From Thermoplasmatota archaeon (lineage in GTDB: Archaea > Thermoplasmatota > Thermoplasmata > Thermoplasmatales > Thermoplasmataceae): a stretch of 13,455 nucleotides of DNA. The notes under the pieces were generated by a model that ran no database searches, had not been told where the DNA came from, and saw only the letters and a list, made by a program, of their open reading frames with translations. Made by a program: the position numbers and the translations under genes. Within the stretch, counting starts at the first letter, position 1. The number at the start of each line of letters is the position of its first letter. Where the stretch lies: positions 1 through 13,455 of the forward strand of contig JAMDCG010000009.1 in NCBI GenBank assembly GCA_023489425.1, in the 5' to 3' direction. Positions 6,999 to 13,429 of the stretch are shown piece by piece.

Positions 6999-8018
6999 TC
7001 AATGCATAAGGAGGTATCTATCCCTTTCATATTCTGAAATCCTGCTGATTTGATTGTCTATGGACTTTACCTCACTGTCGAGATCAAATTTCAAATCCAT
7101 ATTTTCCTCTTTGAGCATAAGATATATGGAACCAATCACTGCATGATATCCGTATAAAGGTTCAGATGGAATCATATCTGGATGCTGATCTAGTACGATT
7201 TTTCTGATTTTATCCCAGTAAATGTTTGATGCTCTGAATAATCCCCCATAGCCACTAAAATGTACCTTCTCCTCACCAAACATTGATTCCGTGAGTGATG
7301 TAATACATCTTGCTGCCTCTGCGGCAGATTCTTCCATGAGCAAAGTTGCAAGATCATCCTCTTTTTCAGCCAGTTTTGATACTATGCTGGCGAATGAAGC
7401 TATTCTTCCTATTTCAGGTGGATTTGTGTACACCTTATTCACAATCTCTTTCAGATCATTTATTTGAAAATAGTCCTTAACATAATCTGGAATATCACTT
7501 CTTATGCCTGAACGACCATCATAAATTTTCATTGTTTCCTGCAGTGCCCTTTTTGCTATGTAAAAAGCTCCACCCTCATCGCCCAGTATCCACCCCCATC
7601 CACTGACTCTTTTGAATATGTTTCCCTTCCTTCCATAGGAAACCATTCCTGTACCTGGACATATTACTATTCCATCCATTCCTGGAAATCTGCATTCGAA
7701 TCCCGCTTCTCCATCGTTAAGTACTCTTACCTTTGAAGCCCTTTCCTTATCAACGATACTTGATACAAGTTCATTTTTTAAATTTGAGTCCTTCACACCT
7801 GCCAGTGCTATGGAAAATTTTGTTATTTCACTCTCATCCACATCTGCCCTGTGAACAGCCCTTAATATGGCTTCCCTTATGTTTTTTCCAGCTTTCTCAA
7901 CTCCAGCAGTCCTGTAATTGCCTGAACCTGAAATGCCCATTCCGTGGATAATTCCATCTTCAGAATAACAAACCGCCACGGTCTTTGTGGCACCACCATC
8001 CACGGAAATAAACATCAT
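6999..8018 (-). CDS. BadF/BadG/BcrA/BcrD-family sugar kinase, probable MurNAc/GlcNAc kinase
   Basis: This 339-residue ASKHA-fold kinase uses ATP to phosphorylate a sugar. Visible motifs are DGGATKT (7-13, phosphate 1), LNDGEAGF with the likely catalytic D102, CPGTGMVSYG (120-129, phosphate 2), and SGWGWILGDEGGAF (139-152), which closely matches human and bacterial N-acetylglucosamine kinases. The same family includes clostridial MurK, which phosphorylates both MurNAc and GlcNAc, and a Thermoplasma 2-keto-3-deoxygluconate kinase, so sequence alone does not fix the substrate. Linkage to nagA and murQ argues for amino sugars (inference). It is the third gene of the minus arm, 30 bases after the serine hydrolase. 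Either of two adjacent ATGs can be the start, and the ribosome site is weak. Confidence 0.82.
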   Translation of the reverse strand: MMFISVDGGATKTVAVCYSEDGIIHGMGISGSGNYRTAGVEKAGKNIREAILRAVHRADVDESEITKFSIALAGVKDSNLKNELVSSIVDKERASKVRVLNDGEAGFECRFPGMDGIVICPGTGMVSYGRKGNIFKRVSGWGWILGDEGGAFYIAKRALQETMKIYDGRSGIRSDIPDYVKDYFQINDLKEIVNKVYTNPPEIGRIASFASIVSKLAEKEDDLATLLMEESAAEAARCITSLTESMFGEEKVHFSGYGGLFRASNIYWDKIRKIVLDQHPDMIPSEPLYGYHAVIGSIYLMLKEENMDLKFDLDSEVKSIDNQISRISEYERDRYLLMH

Positions 8019-8048
8019 TCTTACTGTTAACCTTCAGGAATACATAAA

Positions 8049-9149
8049 TTAATCTGAATTGTTGAGCACAGAGAATACAAAGTTATGAAATCTTCTTCTG
8101 AATTTTAGTATCCTGATATTTTCCCTTGTTGGATATACCCTGTTAGTCAGTACAATTGCATAGGATCCTGTTTTTGGATCTATACAGATGGATGTTCCGG
8201 TGAATCCAGTATGTCCGAATGCACCATAATTAACAGTTTCTCCCATGAACGCATTGTAACCAAATGATGGTCCTGAAACCAATGGCCTTGGAACCCTTAT
8301 CATCCATCCCAGGCCGAACATTCCTCCGATATTCTGGTTCTGTGGTGTTATCATTTGATTAAGTGTTTCCTTTCTGACAATTTTTCCGTTTAAAAGAGCT
8401 TCAGTAAAGATACCCAAATCGTGAGTGTTGCTGAATAACCCTGCATGGCCGCATACACCCCCATAAAAATATGCCTTCTCGTCATGTACCTTTCCCCATA
8501 CTGGCATCCCCCTTTCTGGATCCTCCTCTGTTGGTGCAATATTTTCTTTTGCAACAGAAGGATTGAAGAATGAGCTCTTCATTGAAAGAGGTGAAAATAT
8601 CTTCTCTTTTGCAAGAATATCAAGAGATTTTCCTGATATTTCCTCGAGAAGGAAGGCAAGCAGTATGAAGTTTAGATCACTGTATTCTTCCGTTGCTGGA
8701 AGGGTATTATGCTGGTGCATCAATCCAATGGTTCGAAGGTAGTCTTCCTTCGTTTTTCCATATTTGTATAGAGGAAATGTTGAGGTCAGACCTGATGTGT
8801 GTGTTATGAGCTGTTTAACCGTTAGATTGGAAATTAATAGATCCTGATTATAGAGACCAAGTGATCCAAGGCTGTCCTCCAAACTTAGTTCTCCTCTCTC
8901 CACATATTTCATTACAAGACTTGCTGTTACTACCGGTTTTGTAAGAGAGGCCATATCATATATGGTATCCTCAGTATATTTGAAATTGAGTTCTTTTATT
9001 TCTCCTGTAAAATATGATGTTTTATATGATCCCTTTCCAACCAGAACGTTCATTCCTGATGATACTCCCTTATAATTTTTCTCAACGAATTCGTTCAGTT
9101 CTTCTGAGAAACCATTCATACCCCTTCCACTTTTGCGGTTTTCACCCAT
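8049..9149 (-). CDS. Serine hydrolase of the beta-lactamase fold, AmiE/YbbE-like
   Basis: This 366-residue enzyme is of the class C beta-lactamase/penicillin-binding fold. The catalytic set is complete: SLTK (S68, K71), Y156-S-D as the Tyr motif, and HTG (313-315) in place of KTG. VHDEKAYFYGGVCGHAGLFS (221-240) and TNRVYPTREN (335-344) are typical of the subgroup containing Bacillus YbbE. That protein was renamed AmiE, an N-acetylmuramyl-L-alanine amidase in the MurNAc operon (family knowledge). No signal peptide or membrane anchor is visible, so it should act in the cytoplasm. The ATG at 9149 follows the SIS gene stop by 2 bases with GAGGTGGTGA before it, and is preferred over the GTG at 9158. 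An esterase or other peptidase is possible, but the gene neighbourhood favours a muropeptide amidase. It is unlikely to be an antibiotic resistance gene. Confidence 0.78.
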   Translation of the reverse strand: MGENRKSGRGMNGFSEELNEFVEKNYKGVSSGMNVLVGKGSYKTSYFTGEIKELNFKYTEDTIYDMASLTKPVVTASLVMKYVERGELSLEDSLGSLGLYNQDLLISNLTVKQLITHTSGLTSTFPLYKYGKTKEDYLRTIGLMHQHNTLPATEEYSDLNFILLAFLLEEISGKSLDILAKEKIFSPLSMKSSFFNPSVAKENIAPTEEDPERGMPVWGKVHDEKAYFYGGVCGHAGLFSNTHDLGIFTEALLNGKIVRKETLNQMITPQNQNIGGMFGLGWMIRVPRPLVSGPSFGYNAFMGETVNYGAFGHTGFTGTSICIDPKTGSYAIVLTNRVYPTRENIRILKFRRRFHNFVFSVLNNSD

Positions 9150-9151
9150 GT

Positions 9152-10138
9152 TCACCACCTCACGACCTTGTTCAGGTTAGAAGGATGATCAGGATCCAGA
9201 CCCATACTTACAGCCTTGAAATTTGCAAGAAGCTGAATGAAAACAAGTGAATTGAAAACTTTTTGAAACGGTTTTTCCTCGTTGAATTTCAGTACTGCTT
9301 CTCCATTCCCAATTGTGATTATCTCTCCAGATAGTTCCTCTAGTTTTTCCATAATTTTTTTGTTTGGTAAACTACCCTCAGTCAGCCATATAACAGTTGT
9401 TTCCCTGTCCAGTCTGTGAATAGGTCCATGAAAATATTCCCTTGTTGGATATGATTCTGTGATCAGTCCGGTGGTTTCCTTGAACTTGAGACCACCCTCA
9501 AGAGCCACCGGATAGCTCTTTTCTGAACCCAGGAAAACAACCTTATTATGGATTTCAGATGAAAGTAATCTTATTTGCTCTGTCAGTGAAAATATTTTTT
9601 CTATACCACTGCATAAATGATCCAGATCTTCAACCAGTTTTTTATCATTTCTTAGACTGTAGTCCATGAGCATCGATACAGCAACCTGAGCAGCGTGGGA
9701 CTTGGTTGCCGCTATGGACTTTTCCTTTCCAGCGTGTGTGAGTATGGGATGATCGGATTCCATGAATAGCTGACTTTCTTTCTCATTTGTTATTCCTATG
9801 ACTGTAAATCCATATTTCTTTGAAAGCTTCAAATTGGATATTGCATCGCTACTTTCACCTGACTGGCTGAAAATTATGTTCGTGATAGTGCCTTTCATAT
9901 TCCTTACAATATTTTCACTGTATTCTGACGATGTCATCGCCACTGATCTTATGCCGTTTTCCAGTAATGTATAATTTAGGATGAGAGCAGCGTTATAACT
10001 GGTTCCACTACCTGTAACAAAGACCAGAGATGAATTTTTTATTTGATCTATTACTTTGTTTATTTTATCAGCGTTTTCATTGATAGTTTTCCTTATAGCT
10101 TCAGGTTCTTCCTGGATCTCTTCATACATGACAGTCAT
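9152..10138 (-). CDS. SIS-domain sugar-phosphate isomerase/deaminase, GlmD-like
   Basis: This 328-residue protein has two SIS domains, like the isomerase half of GlmS without the glutaminase half. Motifs are GSGTSYNA (43-50), SQSGESSDAI (91-100), an IAATKSHAAQ helix (142-151), ALEGGLKFKETT (212-223) and EYFHGPI (234-240). Archaeal GlmD proteins of this type are known to deaminate glucosamine-6-phosphate to fructose-6-phosphate in chitin breakdown, replacing bacterial NagB. It heads the minus arm, divergent from nagA, which makes its expected substrate. A TATA-like box sits 28 bases before the ATG at 10138 and no ribosome site is visible, so translation is probably leaderless. An ATG three codons later is possible. 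AgaS- or FrlB-like activity on another amino sugar cannot be excluded. Confidence 0.85.
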   Translation of the reverse strand: MTVMYEEIQEEPEAIRKTINENADKINKVIDQIKNSSLVFVTGSGTSYNAALILNYTLLENGIRSVAMTSSEYSENIVRNMKGTITNIIFSQSGESSDAISNLKLSKKYGFTVIGITNEKESQLFMESDHPILTHAGKEKSIAATKSHAAQVAVSMLMDYSLRNDKKLVEDLDHLCSGIEKIFSLTEQIRLLSSEIHNKVVFLGSEKSYPVALEGGLKFKETTGLITESYPTREYFHGPIHRLDRETTVIWLTEGSLPNKKIMEKLEELSGEIITIGNGEAVLKFNEEKPFQKVFNSLVFIQLLANFKAVSMGLDPDHPSNLNKVVRW

Positions 10139-10162
10139 ATGGGGTTGTATGGGTATTAACGC

Positions 10163-10170
10163 TATAAATC
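10163..10170 (-). promoter_or_regulatory. Promoter of the glmD-like operon
   Basis: GATTTATAGC preceded by AAAGAA on the minus strand is a good TATA/BRE pair. Its centre near 10166 predicts initiation at about 10139, which is the ATG itself, giving a leaderless mRNA for the three-gene minus arm. Confidence 0.55.
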
Positions 10171-10221
10171 TTCTTTTGACTCATCCTGCATTTATATCTG
10201 TAGATTACACATTTCAATTTC

Positions 10222-10237
10222 ATGTAACCGTTTACAT
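10222..10237. promoter_or_regulatory. Inverted repeat 1 in the divergent promoter
   Basis: ATGTAA-CCGT-TTACAT is a perfect 6-bp inverted repeat with a 4-base centre, lying just upstream of the nagA TATA box. The core TGTAAnCGnTTACA-like form resembles bacterial LacI-family operators, which is unexpected in an archaeal context. It may be bound by an unknown regulator of both arms. Confidence 0.45.
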
Positions 10238-10243
10238 TAATAT

Positions 10244-10252
10244 CTTATATAG
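10244..10252 (+). promoter_or_regulatory. Promoter of the nagA operon
   Basis: CTTATATAG centred near 10248 is a TATA-like box. The predicted start falls at 10275-10279, which coincides with the GTG/ATG start codons of nagA, so the mRNA is probably leaderless. Confidence 0.55.
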
Positions 10253-10262
10253 ATGGATAAAC

Positions 10263-10279
10263 TCACTTTATTAAAGTGA
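10263..10279. promoter_or_regulatory. Inverted repeat 2 over the nagA transcription and translation start
   Basis: TCACTTTA-T-TAAAGTGA is a perfect 8-bp inverted repeat with a single central base. It ends on the first base of the nagA ATG and covers the predicted transcription start. A protein bound here would block polymerase entry, so it looks like a repressor operator. Confidence 0.5.
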
Positions 10280-11436
10280 TGAATCTGGAAAGCAGTATTC
10301 TTTTGAAGAGGATCATTACAATCAATGGTTGCAGGGATAACTGCTATCTAAATGTGAAAGATGGAGTTATACACAGCATAACGGAGAAGAAAATTTTTGA
10401 TAACGAAATTGTGGATTTTTCAAATCTCACTGCAGTACCAGGATTTATAGATATACACACCCATGGCTATTTTGGTGTTGACGCAACATACTCATCTGAA
10501 GAAGAAATTCACAGATGGGCACAAATGCTTGCAAGAAAGGGCATCACCTCATTTATACCCACATGCGTCTCCCTTCCCCTTGAAACCATGATAAAATTTA
10601 TCAATAAAATCAGATCAGCATCACTTCATCAAAAGGAAGACGAGGCTAGAATACTTGGTATGAGGAGTGAGGGCCCATACATAAGCCTAGAACAAAAGGG
10701 TGCACATAATCCACTGTACCTGAGAAGACCGGATATTGATGAACTAAGAAAAATAATTCAGGCTGCCGGCAGTTCCCTTTTCATAATTGATATGGCTCCT
10801 GAACTTGAAAATTTCAGAGAGTCGCTGGAATATCTACTGGAAAATAATAAGGTTGTTTCTATTGGACATTCAAATGCCTCCTATTCCCAGGCCATGGCAG
10901 GAATAGATTCTGGTGCAAGACTGATGACACACTTTTTTAATGCCATGTCTCCCCTAAAGCACAGAGAGGCTGGAATGGTTGGTGCTGGTCTCTTATCTGA
11001 TTCAGTTTATCTGGAAATCATAGGAGACATGCATCACGTTTCCAGAGAAGCTATTAAGATTTTGCTGAAAACAAGAGACATTGATCACATAATTGGAATA
11101 ACGGACTCATTATCCATAGGAGGGACAACTTCAGCTGATGCAAAGCTTGGAGGTCTTGATGTCATTAAGAAGGACGGTGTGGCATGGATCAGGGATACAA
11201 ACACCATAGCTGGTAGTATCCTAACCATGGATACAGCGTTCCAGAATCTTCATGAAATAGTTTCTGATCCGGTGAACCTTACAAAGATATTTTCTACCAA
11301 CGCCTCAAAAGCACTGAGCCTGAAGAATACTGGATATATAGATGTTGGAATGGATGCTGACATAAATATCATTGATGATCATATGAAAGTTAAAGGAACC
11401 ATGATAAGGGGATGTATGATCGGTGATGTAAAATGA
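10279..11436 (+). CDS. nagA: N-acetylglucosamine-6-phosphate deacetylase
   Basis: This enzyme removes acetate from GlcNAc-6-P to give glucosamine-6-phosphate. It is an amidohydrolase-fold metalloenzyme of about 385 residues, normal for the family. The metal motif FIDIHTHGYFGVDA lies near residues 56-69, the acidic ligand is in RSEGPYI (near 131), H197 lies in IGHSNASY and H218 in THFFNAMSPL. The HH pair in IGDMHHVS and the catalytic Asp in GITDSLSIGG (near 276) are all present, and AGSILTMDTAF closes the substrate site. The ATG at 10279 is used, and the GTG one codon earlier is equally possible. It leads the plus arm. MurQ downstream makes its substrate and the divergent SIS enzyme consumes its product. 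Confidence 0.93.
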   Translation: MNLESSILLKRIITINGCRDNCYLNVKDGVIHSITEKKIFDNEIVDFSNLTAVPGFIDIHTHGYFGVDATYSSEEEIHRWAQMLARKGITSFIPTCVSLPLETMIKFINKIRSASLHQKEDEARILGMRSEGPYISLEQKGAHNPLYLRRPDIDELRKIIQAAGSSLFIIDMAPELENFRESLEYLLENNKVVSIGHSNASYSQAMAGIDSGARLMTHFFNAMSPLKHREAGMVGAGLLSDSVYLEIIGDMHHVSREAIKILLKTRDIDHIIGITDSLSIGGTTSADAKLGGLDVIKKDGVAWIRDTNTIAGSILTMDTAFQNLHEIVSDPVNLTKIFSTNASKALSLKNTGYIDVGMDADINIIDDHMKVKGTMIRGCMIGDVK

Positions 11437-11477
11437 AAATCTTTAAGGAGCAAAACTATAGGGTGGAGAGATACTAA
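11433..11477 (+). CDS. Possible 14-codon coupling ORF between nagA and murQ
   Basis: An ATG overlaps the nagA stop as ATGA, preceded by GGTGAT at a suitable distance. It opens MKIFKEQNYRVERY and stops with TAA two bases before the murQ ATG. It is out of frame with both neighbours. It could carry ribosomes from nagA to murQ or be chance. There is no evidence for a functional peptide. Confidence 0.2.
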   Translation: MKIFKEQNYRVERY

Positions 11478-11479
11478 AT

Positions 11480-12304
11480 ATGACTCTGTCCACTGAAGAT
11501 GTAAATCCTTTCTCCATAGATATCGGTGAATGGGATATAGAAACAATTAGCTCATTTATTCACCTCTCAGATATAGCTGCATATGAAGCAGTTGGAAAAG
11601 CAATGAGTAAAATTTCTGAAGCCTGCAAAATGATTCTGGAATCGCTCGAAAAGGGTGGTAGGGTTATTTATCTTGGAGCAGGTACAAGTGGGAGGGTTGC
11701 TGCCCAGGATGTTGTTGAACTGCTTCCCACATATGATCTTGGCACAGAGTTTTTTGATTTTATACTTGCTGGAGGACCCGGATCGCTGGTGAAATCCGTT
11801 GAAGGGGCAGAGGATGACGAAAATGGATCAGCTGAAGAATTGAAGAAGAGAAATATCAATTCGAAAGATATTATTGTGGGAATAACAGCCTCAGGTTCTA
11901 CCCCCTTTGTCCTTGGTGGTATGATCTACGGAAGAACCTTGGGATGCAAGACCATAGGAATTACAAATAATCATGCCAAAAGAATAGAACAGTATTCTGA
12001 TCTGTGTATAGAGCTGATTACCGGACCAGAAGTGATACAGGGATCAACCAGAATGAAGGCAGGTACAGCACAGAAGATGGCACTGAATATAATTTCAACA
12101 ACTGTAGCAGTAAAACTAGGAAGAACGTATAAAAATACCATGTCTCACATGGGTTCATGGTACAATGAGAAACTGAAGAAACGATCGGTTAACATACTTA
12201 TGACACAGTTCTCAATGAAGGAAGAAGAAGCCATGAAGTTGCTTGCTGAAAACAATTATAACATTAACAAATGCATTGAAATTTTGAAAAAGGTAGATAA
12301 GTAG
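11480..12304 (+). CDS. murQ: N-acetylmuramic acid 6-phosphate etherase
   Basis: This SIS-fold lyase cleaves the D-lactyl ether of MurNAc-6-P to give GlcNAc-6-P and D-lactate. The N-terminal TEDVNP matches the family TExxNP. YLGAGTSGR (64-72) is the sugar-phosphate loop. The two catalytic glutamates of the E. coli enzyme (E83, E114) correspond to E80 in DVVELLPTY and E111 in VEGAEDD. GITASGSTPFVLGG and the diagnostic GPEVIQGSTRMKAGTAQKMALN are intact, and a small helical C-terminal domain follows. At 274 residues it is about 25 shorter than E. coli MurQ. The segment after GTSGR (VAAQDVVELLPT) departs from the usual GxLDAxECPPT. It lies 43 bases after nagA. GlmS-regulator (GckR) and other SIS proteins lack the GSTRMKAGTAQK block, so the call is firm. 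Confidence 0.92.
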   Translation: MTLSTEDVNPFSIDIGEWDIETISSFIHLSDIAAYEAVGKAMSKISEACKMILESLEKGGRVIYLGAGTSGRVAAQDVVELLPTYDLGTEFFDFILAGGPGSLVKSVEGAEDDENGSAEELKKRNINSKDIIVGITASGSTPFVLGGMIYGRTLGCKTIGITNNHAKRIEQYSDLCIELITGPEVIQGSTRMKAGTAQKMALNIISTTVAVKLGRTYKNTMSHMGSWYNEKLKKRSVNILMTQFSMKEEEAMKLLAENNYNINKCIEILKKVDK

Positions 12305-12320
12305 AAAACAGCCCCAGTCA

Positions 12321-12330
12321 AGTTAATATT
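12321..12330 (+). promoter_or_regulatory. Possible internal promoter for the epimerase
   Basis: AGTTAATATT is centred about 27 bases before the ATG at 12353, the spacing expected for a leaderless start. The 48-base gap after murQ lacks a clear ribosome site, which supports separate initiation. Confidence 0.3.
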
Positions 12331-12352
12331 ACCAATTATTATGATCCGGTAG

Positions 12353-13429
12353 ATGATAAAATCAGTAAAATTTAAAAAGATGAATCTTGAAATGAAAAAG
12401 CCCTTCAAGATTGCACTGGGTTCAACGGACTTTTATGAAGGTTTTCTTGTTTCCATAGAAACCGATGATGGTATAACTGGTTATGGAGAAGCTACAACAA
12501 CACCATTCATTACGGGAGACACCATAGGTTCAATAGAAAGTGAGCTTGCCTTTTTTTCAAAGAAACTGGTTGGCGAAGATGAATCACCTGAGACTGTTAA
12601 CACAAAGATGAAAGCGTGGATGAGATCGTCAAAGGCAAGCAGGAATGCTATTGACTGTGCACTGTGGGATATCATAGGTAAGAGAGCAAATATGAATCTT
12701 GTAAAATTGCTGGGAAATCATAAAAAGTCAATCCTGACATCATACACTGTAGATCTTGTTGATTCAGAGACAGCTAAAACACAGGCGAAGGAACTATTAT
12801 CACAGGGCCTCAGGGTATTCAAGATAAAGGTAGGTTCTGGGATCGAGGAGGATCTGAAGAGGGTAAAGGTTGTAAGAGAGATAGTTGGGGAAGACAAGAT
12901 GATTTACATAGATTTCAACCAGGCATACAGCGTGAAGAATGCAGTTAAGATATCAAGACTTCTTGAGCCCTATAATATAGAATTTATGGAACAGCCCATA
13001 GCATCCACGGATATTTCTGGACTTCGCTTCATCAGGGATCATTCTGAAATACCTGTTTATGCAGATGAGACAATTTTCACACCACAGGATGTTTCTGAAG
13101 TTATGAGGAGAGAAGCCGTGGATGGCATAAATATAAAGCTTATGAAATCTGGCGGTATTTCTGATGCAATGCAGATGGCGAACACAGCAAAGTCCTTTGG
13201 AGTGCCAGTAATGATCGGATGTATGGTTGAAACAAGAATTGCAAACACCTCTGGTCTTATAGTAGCTTTGAGTAATTCTGCAGTTAAATATGCTGACCTT
13301 GATGGATACAATAACATAAAGGAAGATCCGGTCACAGAAGGAATTTTGATGAGTAAGGGAGAGGTAAGGTTATCAAGTGATTTACCAGGTACTGGTATAT
13401 CTGTGAAGGAAAAATTCCTGAAAGTCTGA
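12353..13429 (+). CDS. L-Ala-D/L-Glu (dipeptide) epimerase
   Basis: This 358-residue enzyme of the enolase superfamily (muconate-lactonizing subgroup) is expected to convert L-Ala-D-Glu from murein peptides to L-Ala-L-Glu. The acid/base pair is present as KIK (K157, K159) and K262 in INIKLMKSGG. The magnesium ligands are D187 (YIDFNQ), E213 (MEQPI) and D238 (YADE). D315-L-D317 near the C-terminus is the DxD motif that holds the dipeptide amino group in Ala-Glu epimerases, separating it from o-succinylbenzoate synthases and sugar acid dehydratases. It is the third gene of the plus arm. Specificity for another dipeptide is possible in this family, but the murQ neighbour supports Ala-Glu. Confidence 0.9.
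   Translation: MIKSVKFKKMNLEMKKPFKIALGSTDFYEGFLVSIETDDGITGYGEATTTPFITGDTIGSIESELAFFSKKLVGEDESPETVNTKMKAWMRSSKASRNAIDCALWDIIGKRANMNLVKLLGNHKKSILTSYTVDLVDSETAKTQAKELLSQGLRVFKIKVGSGIEEDLKRVKVVREIVGEDKMIYIDFNQAYSVKNAVKISRLLEPYNIEFMEQPIASTDISGLRFIRDHSEIPVYADETIFTPQDVSEVMRREAVDGINIKLMKSGGISDAMQMANTAKSFGVPVMIGCMVETRIANTSGLIVALSNSAVKYADLDGYNNIKEDPVTEGILMSKGEVRLSSDLPGTGISVKEKFLKV

Noticed and set aside
8049..9149. Beta-lactamase antibiotic resistance gene
   Set aside because: There is no signal peptide, HTG replaces KTG, and family blocks and neighbours match the AmiE/YbbE group rather than resistance enzymes.
11480..12304. Reading the SIS protein as a GckR-like regulator rather than an etherase
   Set aside because: Both catalytic glutamates and the GSTRMKAGTAQK block of MurQ are present.
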